From Caldifarciminota bacterium UBA1063 (GTDB lineage: Bacteria > Hydrothermota > Hydrothermia > UBA1063), in NCBI GenBank assembly GCA_002316275.1, contig DCDE01000009.1, positions 1 through 64,000 on the forward strand: a stretch of DNA of 64,000 bases, in the 5' to 3' direction. The notes beneath the pieces are model-generated. The model made no database searches and was not told the origin of the DNA. It saw nothing but the letters and a program-made list of their open reading frames with translations. The position numbers and the translations under genes are program-made. Below are positions 16,439-24,688 of the stretch, piece after piece (position 1 is the first letter of the stretch; each line of letters starts with the position of its first letter).

Positions 16439-18501
16439 GTTCCCTCCACAGGTTTATTTAAAATAAGCTGGTTTACACCGTCCAGATTTACAATAATTTT
16501 TGAATCAGGACGGGCAAAATGGAGCACCAAATGTCTACCTTTTAAAATCGATATTGGGAAATCTTGGGAACGGATCTCCATCCCCATGATACTTTCCGTA
16601 TAGTCATATTCCCTAAAATAAATTCCTGAAAATCCGAGATAAGAGAGTAGTCCAAGGAAGATTTTGAGTGCAGTGAACTTAGCAGAATCTTCTTCTGAAA
16701 AGTCACCCGCTGTGAGAAGGCCTCGCGTGTTAACTGCAATCCTTGGTCCCGGAAGTTGAATGATAAAATAGTTTCCATATTCGGACACTATCATCTCAGG
16801 CTCACTTTTAAGTGCTACCGATTCCTTTATCTTTTGAGCGAGCCTTTTTGATTCCTCGCTTCTTTCATAATAGAAGATGTAGAATCCGTCCTTAATACTC
16901 AATTTTGATGTGCTGATTTGAACGGCAAAGTCCACTTCTTGAAGTAGTGCATTCTTCACCTTTGTGTAATCATCTACCTCTTGCCAAGGGTATTTGCGTG
17001 TATTTATTGGTATACCACCTGCATATTTCAAGAGGCTTGTAAGATATTCGGATACCTTCCAACTGTGTCTCATGGCGATGCTGTCGAGAAGATCCCTGTT
17101 ATCAACGTCTATGAGGACCTTCTTCCTCATAAAAACTCCGTTGTATGTTGGGGTTAAATAGACATCTTCGGGTTTCCCTTTAGTCAGGTTCTTATTAGTG
17201 TTATAATATCCGTCACAACAAAAGCTTACGTTTTCACCCTCACTATCCGTCGAGGATTCCAATTCGAAAATGCCAAATTCATTTGAAAAACTGGTTGTCC
17301 CTTCACAAGAGATCAGGGCCCCTTTTATAGGTTTTTTTGTCACTTCATCGAAGACAAATCCTACCACATTCGACTTTCTATGTGCAACGTTTTCAACGCT
17401 GAGTCTTCCTTGTAAAGTTCCGACACTAAACTGAATCTGAATGTCGTCTTTAAGACCGCCAAGTAAGATATAAAAACAGCCATCACTGTCTGATATTTCC
17501 TTCTTTGCCTTGAGCGCACTTCCAACATCTTCCGGGCTGTAGATGCCTCTTCTCAAAGCCCTTATGCTTGCATCAAGTTTATCGATGCTCATTTTAACCC
17601 CTTCCGGGATAGGCATCAGATTCTTGTCCAGGACCTTGATCCTTATCAATTGATGGTCTGTATAAGGGCTGATTGACGCTACAAAATAGTCCATTTTTGG
17701 ATTCAGCTCTACGTCCTCAGTAACGTGGGGTATCCCTGCTCCATCTATAGTTTTGCCAAGGATTTCGATCCGCCTTTTACCTGCTCTTAAAGTGCTTGTG
17801 TGGATTATCACGCTTTTTCTTCTCGTATAAAAAGTGTTAAATGTTTTTCCATCTATTCTTACATATACTAATTCTCGCGAAACTGGCTTTGAAAAGGTGA
17901 ACCTAATTTCTTCATCCCTTATTTCAAACCCAAGATAGATGCATATTTTTTCTCTGCTAAGGTCGGAAAGGGCATCATAAATAATGTTTGCAACACGCTC
18001 AAGGCGACTAATATCTTTAAGTTTCTCTTCTTCCATAAGATTAGTTAAATATGATACCTCGAGGAGTAGTCTTACCGGGATTTGACTATTTAAGACAGTA
18101 TATCTTGAAGGTACGGGGAATTGGCATGGAATATCAAATTTAGAGCGAAAGCTTTCGTACAGTTTTTCAGCCAGATCCCGTGAAGGGCCTGTTTCTTCAA
18201 AGGGGTAGTATATTTCTGTTCTATTGATGTTAGTGTTGCCGAGGGAATCGGCATTAAAATGAATGGATATAAAGACATCTGTTTCTTTTTCAGTTGCGAA
18301 TGCAATTCTATTTTCAAGGGACAAAGATACATCCCCTTCTCTTGTGAGAAATACTTCAAAACGAGGCAAGAGCATCTCTTGCAGTATCTTAGAAAGTGAA
18401 AGATTAAGATCTTTTTCAAGAGTTCCAGAAAAACCTCTGCTGCCGGTAGCTTCCCCACCGTGACCAGGGTCAATTACAACTCGTAGTTTAGAAGAGCTCA
18501 T
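16402..18501 (-). CDS. N-acetylmuramoyl-L-alanine amidase (Amidase_3) with long C-terminal extension, no signal peptide
   Basis: The first ~180 residues form a zinc amidase domain that cleaves the bond between muramic acid and the stem peptide. Ligands and catalytic residues are visible: His in DPGHGG, Glu in GTLEKDLNLSL, His in SIHFNAD, and Glu in LLEVSYLTN. The remaining ~500 residues hold beta-rich segments, including a carboxypeptidase-regulatory-like repeat (VVGFVFDEVTKKPIKGALISCEG), and a C-terminal domain I do not recognise. Total length is 699 aa, far above a minimal amidase. No signal peptide is present: the frame meets a TAG three codons upstream of the ATG. A promoter with the -10 box 6 nt upstream and no Shine-Dalgarno sequence suggests a leaderless mRNA. 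Confidence 0.85.
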   Translation of the reverse strand: MSSSKLRVVIDPGHGGEATGSRGFSGTLEKDLNLSLSKILQEMLLPRFEVFLTREGDVSLSLENRIAFATEKETDVFISIHFNADSLGNTNINRTEIYYPFEETGPSRDLAEKLYESFRSKFDIPCQFPVPSRYTVLNSQIPVRLLLEVSYLTNLMEEEKLKDISRLERVANIIYDALSDLSREKICIYLGFEIRDEEIRFTFSKPVSRELVYVRIDGKTFNTFYTRRKSVIIHTSTLRAGKRRIEILGKTIDGAGIPHVTEDVELNPKMDYFVASISPYTDHQLIRIKVLDKNLMPIPEGVKMSIDKLDASIRALRRGIYSPEDVGSALKAKKEISDSDGCFYILLGGLKDDIQIQFSVGTLQGRLSVENVAHRKSNVVGFVFDEVTKKPIKGALISCEGTTSFSNEFGIFELESSTDSEGENVSFCCDGYYNTNKNLTKGKPEDVYLTPTYNGVFMRKKVLIDVDNRDLLDSIAMRHSWKVSEYLTSLLKYAGGIPINTRKYPWQEVDDYTKVKNALLQEVDFAVQISTSKLSIKDGFYIFYYERSEESKRLAQKIKESVALKSEPEMIVSEYGNYFIIQLPGPRIAVNTRGLLTAGDFSEEDSAKFTALKIFLGLLSYLGFSGIYFREYDYTESIMGMEIRSQDFPISILKGRHLVLHFARPDSKIIVNLDGVNQLILNKPVEGTCIILPDGKSEV

Positions 18502-18507
18502 TTTATA

Positions 18508-18536
18508 ATTCTAAAAGAAAAGGTTCGAATGTTCAA
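18508..18536 (-). promoter_or_regulatory. Promoter of the amidase-hisC-nusB unit, probably leaderless
   Basis: Read on the minus strand: -35 TTGAAC (18536-18531), a 17-bp spacer, and -10 TAGAAT (18513-18508). The -10 box ends 6 nt before ATG 18501, so the expected start of transcription falls on or next to the initiation codon. Confidence 0.6.
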
Positions 18537-18745
18537 AAGTTCTTGCGAGTGTGAAGGATTTTAACCGTTATGCATTCCGTTAAACATCCATAGTGAAATT
18601 GATGATATTCAACGACAGAGGACCAAATTTGAAAAAACCTTTGAACTGGGCCATTTCGAAATAGTAATATCCTTTAACTGTTCTTGATATATCATGGCTT
18701 TGACGTTTTCTAATAGCTACATGACCTGTGATGGGGGATGTGTTA

Positions 18746-18952
18746 TTATTTATTATTGCGTTTATATACCTCTATAAAGTGCTCTATCGATCTATCGTAA
18801 GTTCTCTCTGCTTCTTCAGGGAAATAGCAGGCGGGCAGCTCTCCGCTCCTTCTATGGTAGGCAATGCAGTCACAACACATCCCTTTCCTTTCACAGACGG
18901 GATAGGAACAATTGCACCTTTTACTTAAATTGGATTCTTTTTTACATTCCAT
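18746..18952 (-). CDS. DUF6485 family small cysteine-rich protein
   Basis: This 68-aa protein has seven cysteines arranged as ECKKESNLSKRCNCSYPVCERKGMCCDCIAYHRR, followed by GELPACYF and a helical tail. It matches the small DUF6485 family, whose role is unknown; the pattern suggests metal or cluster binding. An ATG at 18961 abuts AAAGGAGG directly, so ATG 18952, about 8 nt after that site, is the better start. It stands alone, and a TATAAT box lies upstream on the minus strand at 18975-18980. Confidence 0.8.
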   Translation of the reverse strand: MECKKESNLSKRCNCSYPVCERKGMCCDCIAYHRRSGELPACYFPEEAERTYDRSIEHFIEVYKRNNK

Positions 18953-19246
18953 CAGTCTCATCCTCCTTTCAGAGATTATAATTTATAGGAAAATCGTTAA
19001 ATATGCAATTATTTCTCATATTTCGCTTTTCCACGGCCTAAGACCTGATTGCATGTTTCATATTTGCTCCTCTTAGCCATTTTTCAAGCCTCCATCCACT
19101 GTAGGATAGCCGTCTTGACTGATTTGTTTTTAAAGTTTCTCTTGGCATTTACCCTTGTAATCCTTTACATAGCTTATTTCTACTTTACCTTGATAAGAGA
19201 TTGTGCCCCACACCAACTAAATTATGATATTGTATTAAAGACTTTA

Positions 19247-19263
19247 GTATCTGCTGAAGATAC
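19247..19263. repeat. Short inverted repeat upstream of the importer promoter
   Basis: GTATC, seven bases, GATAC. It lies about 38 bp upstream of the -35 box of the importer promoter and could be an operator or activator site. The arms are only 5 bp, so chance is possible. Confidence 0.25.
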
Positions 19264-19300
19264 CTCTTACGGGTGGCTATTGTTGGAGGAGTCTCGTTTT

Positions 19301-19329
19301 TTGATGTTTCGTTTACTGCTCCTTATAAT
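19301..19329 (+). promoter_or_regulatory. Promoter of the carbohydrate ABC importer operon
   Basis: -35 TTGATG (19301-19306), 17-bp spacer, -10 TATAAT (19324-19329). Transcription would start near 19336 and leave a short leader containing AGGAGG before ATG 19353. Confidence 0.75.
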
Positions 19330-19352
19330 GCTTTTATATTTAGGAGGCCAAA

Positions 19353-20651
19353 ATGAATCATACCATTGGTAATAGGAGAATAATAGGAGCTGTAATTCTT
19401 TCACTCGCAATGTGCTTTACTTCATGTTCGAGACGCGAAAAGGTTCTAACTTTTGCTGTTGGAGGTGCTCCTAATGAACTTGATTTCTGGGAACAGCTTT
19501 GTGAAAATTTTCAGAAGGAGACGGGAATAGAGGTAAATCTTATTCGTCAACCAACTGATACCGATCAGAGAAGGCAAGGGCTGATGGTAGGTTTGAGAGC
19601 AAAGAAGTCTGATCCCGATATTTTTTTAATGGATGTTGCATGGATTGGCCAGTTTGCGGCTTCAGGTTGGTTGGAAGATCTTAATTCTTTACCACAAAGT
19701 GAAAGCATTGAAGTGGAAAAGTTCTTTCCAACGGTCGTAAATTTGGCTGGTATTTATGAAGGTAAGTTGATTGCGCTCCCAATATACGTGGATGGAGGTT
19801 TACTCTATTATAGGACTGATTTACTTGAAAAGTATGGTTTCAGGAGGCCACCCGAGACCTGGAAAGAATTAATTGATATGTCTACTAAGGTTCAAGCTCG
19901 TGAGAGAGCTACGAATCCTGATTTCTGGGGATTTGTATGGCAGGGTGCCCAGTATGAGGGATTAGTTTGTAACTTTCTGGAATTTGCTGTTTCTAACAAT
20001 GGTGGATTACTTCTTGAGGATGGTAAAATTTCCGTTAATACTTTAGAAAATGTTCAAGCCTTGCAGTTTATGAGAGACCTGATTTGTAACTACAGAATTT
20101 CACCTCCAAATACCTTCACCGAAATGAAGGAAGAGGAGGTTCGGATCTTCTTTCAGCAAGGGAATGCACTTTTCGAAAGAAACTGGCCCTATGCTTGGGG
20201 GAATCACCAAAGTGAAAGCTCGCCTGTAAAAGGAAAGGTAGGAATATCACCACTCCCTTCATTCCCTGGCGGTAGGAAAGCGTCAACACTTGGCGGGTGG
20301 CATTTGGGTATTTCTATTTTCTCCGATTCTAAGAAAGAAGCTGCACAGTTCTTAAAGTACGTGACTTCATATGGGATTCAGAAACAGCTTGCCTTAAACC
20401 TTGGCTGGAATCCGGGTAGAGTAGATATATATGAGGATCCTGAAGTTCTCTCTCAGCTACCGCACCTTAAAGACTTGAGAGTGGTGTTTGAGAACGCATA
20501 TGCAAGGCCCAATGTTCCTTATTATACGCAGATTTCTGAGGTACTCCAAAGGTATATAAATGCTGTACTGGCTGGAAAGATGGAGCCTGTGGAAGCGCTT
20601 GTAAAATCTGAGGAGGAGATCTCGGAAGTAGTCAGAAATTATGCAAGATGA
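19353..20651 (+). CDS. Extracellular solute-binding lipoprotein of a carbohydrate ABC importer
   Basis: This 432-aa family 1 solute-binding protein captures a sugar outside the inner membrane for the permeases encoded next. A lipoprotein signal is visible (SLAMCFTSC with the anchor Cys near residue 26). The mature part has the usual features: LIRQPTDTDQRRQGLMVGL, DPDIFLMDVAWIGQFAASGWLEDL, ALPIYVDGGLLYYRTDLLEKYG, and GWHLGISIFSDSKKEAAQFLKYV. The best-known relatives of this operon layout bind trehalose or maltose (ThuE, LpqY, MalE types). A trehalose substrate is inferred from the neighbouring otsAB and treT. ATG 19353 follows AGGAGG. Confidence 0.88.
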   Translation: MNHTIGNRRIIGAVILSLAMCFTSCSRREKVLTFAVGGAPNELDFWEQLCENFQKETGIEVNLIRQPTDTDQRRQGLMVGLRAKKSDPDIFLMDVAWIGQFAASGWLEDLNSLPQSESIEVEKFFPTVVNLAGIYEGKLIALPIYVDGGLLYYRTDLLEKYGFRRPPETWKELIDMSTKVQARERATNPDFWGFVWQGAQYEGLVCNFLEFAVSNNGGLLLEDGKISVNTLENVQALQFMRDLICNYRISPPNTFTEMKEEEVRIFFQQGNALFERNWPYAWGNHQSESSPVKGKVGISPLPSFPGGRKASTLGGWHLGISIFSDSKKEAAQFLKYVTSYGIQKQLALNLGWNPGRVDIYEDPEVLSQLPHLKDLRVVFENAYARPNVPYYTQISEVLQRYINAVLAGKMEPVEALVKSEEEISEVVRNYAR

Positions 20652-21543
20652 CACAAGACGGGGATTATACAATACTCCTAAGGAAATTGCCGAAGCAGTT
20701 GTATTTGCATTACCTGCAATCTTATTTCTTGTTTGTTTTCTCCTGATTCCCATAGTTGGTACTTTTGTTAGCAGTTTTTACAGAGATGTTTCGTATCTCC
20801 CTCGAGAGTTCATTTTTTTTGAAAACTTCAGGAGAATTGCAACCGATAGTACATATTGGCGATCGGTTTACTTTACGGTGCTATTCGTTGCATGTTCAGT
20901 AGCTATCGAGATGGTAATTGGTATTATTTTTTCTCTCATTATGCATGAAGCCTTTCCAGGTAGAGGAATTCTCCGAGGAATTATTCTGGTACCCTGGGCA
21001 ATTCCGGTAGCCGTATCTGCGAGGGTATGGGAATTAATCTATAATTTCCACTATGGATTGGCTAATTATATAGTCACTGCATTGGGTATCGCTGGAAGCC
21101 CTATAAACTGGTTTGGGAATAGTGTAGGTGCCTTTTTTGCCCTTGTGATTACTGATGTTTGGAAAACTGCGCCATTTGTGGCTATTATCATCCTTACGGG
21201 GCTTCAGGCAATTCCTGAAGACTTGTATGCACAGGCTAAAGTTGATGGCACTCAGTTTATGCAAAGGTTCTGGAAGATCACATTGCCCCTGTTAAAGCCT
21301 GTAATTGTTGTTGCATTACTATTTAGAACCATAGATGCTTTAAGAGTTTTCGATCTCGTTTATGTTCTGACAAAGGGTGGACCAGGTGGTTCCACCACAT
21401 CGGTTTCCCTCTACGCATTTAAAACATTTGTCGCAGGTGATTTTGGATACGGTTCTGCTATCTCTGTTACTTTATTCATCATCGCATGGCTATTCTCTAT
21501 TTTGTATATAAAATCAAGCAGATTTCTTGAAGAGGTGAAATGA
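20641..21543 (+). CDS. Carbohydrate ABC transporter permease (MalF/ThuF type)
   Basis: This 300-aa membrane protein has about six hydrophobic segments and the ABC importer EAA loop (EDLYAQAKVDGTQFMQRFWKITLPLLKP) that contacts the ATPase. It overlaps the binding-protein gene by 11 nt and the second permease by 4 nt. It is the MalF-side half of the transmembrane pore; substrate assignment rests on context. Confidence 0.9.
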   Translation: MQDDTRRGLYNTPKEIAEAVVFALPAILFLVCFLLIPIVGTFVSSFYRDVSYLPREFIFFENFRRIATDSTYWRSVYFTVLFVACSVAIEMVIGIIFSLIMHEAFPGRGILRGIILVPWAIPVAVSARVWELIYNFHYGLANYIVTALGIAGSPINWFGNSVGAFFALVITDVWKTAPFVAIIILTGLQAIPEDLYAQAKVDGTQFMQRFWKITLPLLKPVIVVALLFRTIDALRVFDLVYVLTKGGPGGSTTSVSLYAFKTFVAGDFGYGSAISVTLFIIAWLFSILYIKSSRFLEEVK

Positions 21544-22370
21544 AAGAAGAACGAATAAAAAGGGTCCTGCTTATAGTTGGCATAGTACTTACCGTGTCGT
21601 TTTGCCTTTTGCCATTTATATATATGGTTATGGTGAGTTTTGCAAAGAACGCCGATTTCTTATCTCTAAGTTCAAGATACGTATTTACAGTGAACAATTA
21701 CAAAGAGGTATTGTTTAACGCAAACCTTCATTTTCTTGATTACCTAAAGAATAGTGCTATTGTTTCAGTTGTAAGTGCGGGTGTTGCAGTTCTTCTTGGA
21801 AGTTTAGCCGCTTTTTCCATTACTAGATTACCGTTGCCATTTAAAGGTCTCGTTCTCTTCGTTACCCTTTCTATGTCGATGTTTCCCCAGGTCAGCCTCG
21901 TAGGATTCCTTTTTAGTTTTATGACAAAACTAGGCTGGATTAATACTTACCTTGCACTTATATTCCCATACATTGCGTGGGTTCTGCCACTTTCACTGTG
22001 GATTCTTGTCAGCTATTTTGCCAGTATTCCAAGGGATATTGATAAACAGGCTTTTATCGATGGTTGCTCTTCATGGCAGATTCTTTTTAAGGTCATTTGG
22101 CCCCTCGCGAGACCCGGTATCTTTTCAACCTTTCTTTTAGCTTTTATATTTTCCTTTAATGAGTTTATGTTTGCACTCCTATTTACTACTGATCATAGGA
22201 CGAGGACTGTTCCTGTGGGAATTGCACTGTTTCAAGGACTTCATGGTGAGATTCCATGGGGAACCATCATGGCTGCTGCTACAGTATCAACGTTACCTAT
22301 AATTGTTCTGGTCCTTGTGTTTCAAAGGAATATTATTCAAGGTTTAACAAGGGGAGCTGTAAAAGGATGA
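21540..22370 (+). CDS. Carbohydrate ABC transporter permease (MalG/ThuG type)
   Basis: This 276-aa protein has about six membrane segments, an N-terminal LPFIYMVMVSF segment typical of MalG-type permeases, and an EAA loop (IPRDIDKQAFIDGCSSWQILFKVIWPLARPG). It forms the pore with the preceding permease. Start and stop overlap both neighbours by 4 nt, so the four importer genes are translationally coupled. Confidence 0.9.
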   Translation: MKEERIKRVLLIVGIVLTVSFCLLPFIYMVMVSFAKNADFLSLSSRYVFTVNNYKEVLFNANLHFLDYLKNSAIVSVVSAGVAVLLGSLAAFSITRLPLPFKGLVLFVTLSMSMFPQVSLVGFLFSFMTKLGWINTYLALIFPYIAWVLPLSLWILVSYFASIPRDIDKQAFIDGCSSWQILFKVIWPLARPGIFSTFLLAFIFSFNEFMFALLFTTDHRTRTVPVGIALFQGLHGEIPWGTIMAAATVSTLPIIVLVLVFQRNIIQGLTRGAVKG

Positions 22371-23458
22371 GGCTGAGTTTATATGGGGTCACAAAGAAGT
22401 TTTTTTCTTTAAGGCGTATTATCACTGCTGTTGACGATGTCACTTTTGACGTGCATAACGGAGAGTTTTTTGTGCTTTTAGGTCCGAGTGGCTGTGGAAA
22501 GTCTACGATTTTGAATCTTATTGCAGGCCTTGAGAAGCCTACAAAGGGTGAAATCTATTTCGACGATGAACTTGTAGCTTCTCCTGAGAAGAAGGTTTTC
22601 CTTTCACCCCGAGAAAGAAATGTAGCAATGGTATTCCAAAGTTATGCTCTTTATCCACATCTTTCTGTATTCGATAACATTGCGTTTCCTTTGAGGATTG
22701 CGAAAGAAAAAGAAGATACTATTGTTAAAGCGATTAATGACGTAGCTGAGATGCTCGGAATAACTGAGCTCCTTAAAGCAAAACCGGGCGAACTCTCTGG
22801 TGGCCAGAGGCAGAGAGTTGCAATAGCCAGAGCTATTGTTCGAAGACCAAGGATTTTTCTGCTGGACGAACCACTTTCAAACTTGGATGCTCAGTTGAGG
22901 CACACGATGCGTACGGAATTAAAATCTTTACAGAAAGAAATAGGAATCACAACATTGTATGTAACTCACGATCAGATCGAAGCTATGACCCTTGGTGATA
23001 GGATAGCAGTACTGAAGGATGGCAAGGTCATTCAGGTTGGGACTCCAGAGGAGCTTTACGACTCTCCTTTAAATACTTTTGTTGCGACCTTTATTGGTAC
23101 GCCGCAGATGAATCTTTTTAAAGCTGAACTAATGGAAGAAGATGGCAAATTTTATATCATATTCGAGAGGAGTAAGATACTTGTACCATCACGCCGCATT
23201 ACCTTAGGCACTTTTAGAAGTGGGCAAGAGATTATTGTTGGGATTCGGCCTGAGGATATTGAATTACTATCAACATCTGAAGGTGGGCATTTTCAAGGAA
23301 AGGTAGCTTCTGTTGAATACCTGGGGAGAGAACTACTTGTTCATTTTACTACTAAAACAAGTAGGTTCAACGCCTTAGTAAGCGAGCGAATGGTGAAAGA
23401 AGGAGATGAAATAGTAGCGAGGATAAATGTTAATAGCTTGCATTTGTTTGAGGAATAG
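22367..23458 (+). CDS. Sugar ABC transporter ATPase (MalK/UgpC type)
   Basis: This 363-aa ATPase energises the importer. It has Walker A GPSGCGKST, a Q-loop in AMVFQSYALYPHLSV, the signature LSGGQRQRVAIARAIV, Walker B IFLLDEPLSNLDAQLR, and the switch His in LYVTHDQIEAMTLGD. A C-terminal TOBE/OB region (about residues 235-363, with IVGIRPEDIEL) is typical of MalK-like regulators. The frame extends upstream inside the permease gene, but ATG 22367 in an ATGA overlap gives the family start MRLSLYGVTKKF. Confidence 0.93.
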   Translation: MRLSLYGVTKKFFSLRRIITAVDDVTFDVHNGEFFVLLGPSGCGKSTILNLIAGLEKPTKGEIYFDDELVASPEKKVFLSPRERNVAMVFQSYALYPHLSVFDNIAFPLRIAKEKEDTIVKAINDVAEMLGITELLKAKPGELSGGQRQRVAIARAIVRRPRIFLLDEPLSNLDAQLRHTMRTELKSLQKEIGITTLYVTHDQIEAMTLGDRIAVLKDGKVIQVGTPEELYDSPLNTFVATFIGTPQMNLFKAELMEEDGKFYIIFERSKILVPSRRITLGTFRSGQEIIVGIRPEDIELLSTSEGGHFQGKVASVEYLGRELLVHFTTKTSRFNALVSERMVKEGDEIVARINVNSLHLFEE

Positions 23459-23519
23459 TGAGATGCTACTGCTTTTGCGAAAGGTGAAGAGGTTCTTATG
23501 TGGATTTATCTATTAAAAT

Positions 23520-23548
23520 TTGCTTAGAATATGGGAACCTATTATAAT
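23520..23548 (+). promoter_or_regulatory. Promoter of the mscS-otsAB-DUF5752-treT unit
   Basis: -35 TTGCTT (23520-23525), 17-bp spacer, -10 TATAAT (23543-23548), about 35 bp before the mscS ATG. It would let the synthesis and channel genes be expressed apart from the importer. Confidence 0.65.
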
Positions 23549-23582
23549 CTAAACGTAAATATTTTTTGTAAAAGGGATAGGT

Positions 23583-24644
23583 ATGTTTAGTGAACTAAGA
23601 TTACTAATCAAAATTGCGATTTATATCGGAGGTAGTTTAGTCTTAGGACTTTTGATCGATAATGTTCTTGTGAAAAGATGGGTAGAATATTTTGCGAAAA
23701 CTCAAAAGAGAATCCAAGAAATCTTATTTTCATCTTTGCGCTATTGGGTGGTGCTTTGGACTGTCTTAATTGGTACTAACTTACTTTTGAGGACGTTAGA
23801 ACTAAGTGAAGTCTCATACGGATATATAAAAACCATATCCACAATATTGACTATAGCCTCAATTTCACTGGTTGTGGCAAGAGTTGTTGGGAAGCTTATA
23901 GACTTAAGTACAGAAAAGGTTCGTGGTGCGGTTCCAAAAGTAAGTCTCCTTTCTACTTTAGCAAAACTCCTGGTCTTATTTTTAGGTATTCTAGTCATAT
24001 TAAATAGTATAGGAGTTTCAATTACACCTATTCTCGCCAGCCTTGGTATTGGCGGGTTGGCAGTAGCCCTCGCACTTCAAGATACTCTTACGAATGTTAT
24101 TGCAGGGTTACACATTATTCTCTCTAGAAATATTAAAGTGGGTGATTATGTGGTGCTTGAAACTGGTGAGGAAGGATTTGTCGCGGACATTAGCTGGAGA
24201 AACACCGAAATACGTGAATTATCGAATAACTTAATAATTGTTCCCAATTCTAAAGTTTCATCGTCGATAGTGAAAAATTATAACCTTCCCGAAGCCGAAC
24301 TGTCAGTGCTTGTTCAGATAGGTGTAAGCTATGATAGCGATCTAAAGAAAGTTGAAAGGGTTACGATTGAAGTCGCAAGAGAAGTGCTAAGAGAAGTTTC
24401 CGGCGGGGTTCCAGAATTCGATCCACTTATAAGATTTCATACATTCTCTGAGTATTCGATTAAGTTTAGTGTTATTCTAAGAGCTAAACAGTATACAGAT
24501 AACTTCCTTTTAAAACATGAGTTTATCAAAAGGCTTCATGAGCGCTACAAGGAGGAAGGGATAGTAATCCCTTATCCTATAAGAACGGTTTATCTATCGG
24601 AATCTTCTGGCGTCTGGGCTCGTAAAAAAGAAGAGGGTACGTAA
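23583..24644 (+). CDS. mscS: Small-conductance mechanosensitive channel (MscS family)
   Basis: This 353-aa membrane protein opens under membrane tension to release solutes after a hypo-osmotic drop. Four or five hydrophobic segments end in the pore helix LASLGIGGLAVALALQDTLTNVIAGLHIILSR, the MscS signature, followed by the beta domain motif VGDYVVLETGEEGFVADISWRNTEIREL and VPNSKVSSSIVKNY. Length is a little above E. coli MscS (286 aa), giving an extra N-terminal helix. It has its own promoter and lies directly before otsAB, which suggests a role in managing trehalose as an osmolyte. Confidence 0.92.
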   Translation: MFSELRLLIKIAIYIGGSLVLGLLIDNVLVKRWVEYFAKTQKRIQEILFSSLRYWVVLWTVLIGTNLLLRTLELSEVSYGYIKTISTILTIASISLVVARVVGKLIDLSTEKVRGAVPKVSLLSTLAKLLVLFLGILVILNSIGVSITPILASLGIGGLAVALALQDTLTNVIAGLHIILSRNIKVGDYVVLETGEEGFVADISWRNTEIRELSNNLIIVPNSKVSSSIVKNYNLPEAELSVLVQIGVSYDSDLKKVERVTIEVAREVLREVSGGVPEFDPLIRFHTFSEYSIKFSVILRAKQYTDNFLLKHEFIKRLHERYKEEGIVIPYPIRTVYLSESSGVWARKKEEGT

Positions 24645-24688
24645 ATTTTAAAGTTTGAAATAGTGTTTCTGGAATTAAAGAGAGTGCT

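Larger units (their letters stand above)
18953..19352. other. Intergenic region with divergent promoters
   Basis: This 400-bp stretch separates the DUF6485 gene from the ABC importer genes. It carries a -10-like box for DUF6485 near 18975-18980, a clear promoter for the importer at 19301-19329, and an inverted repeat at 19247-19263. A 107-codon frame across most of it (19049-19372) starts with TTG, is T-rich and hydrophobic, overlaps the promoter, and is not accepted as a gene. Confidence 0.6.

Noticed and set aside
18962..19352. Riboswitch or large structured RNA before the importer operon
   Set aside because: The predicted start of transcription is about 17 nt before the ATG, leaving no room for a leader structure; no known riboswitch core was recognised.
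19049..19372. 107-codon plus-strand frame before the ABC importer
   Set aside because: It starts with TTG without a ribosome site, overlaps a strong promoter and the next gene, and its hydrophobicity follows from T-rich DNA.
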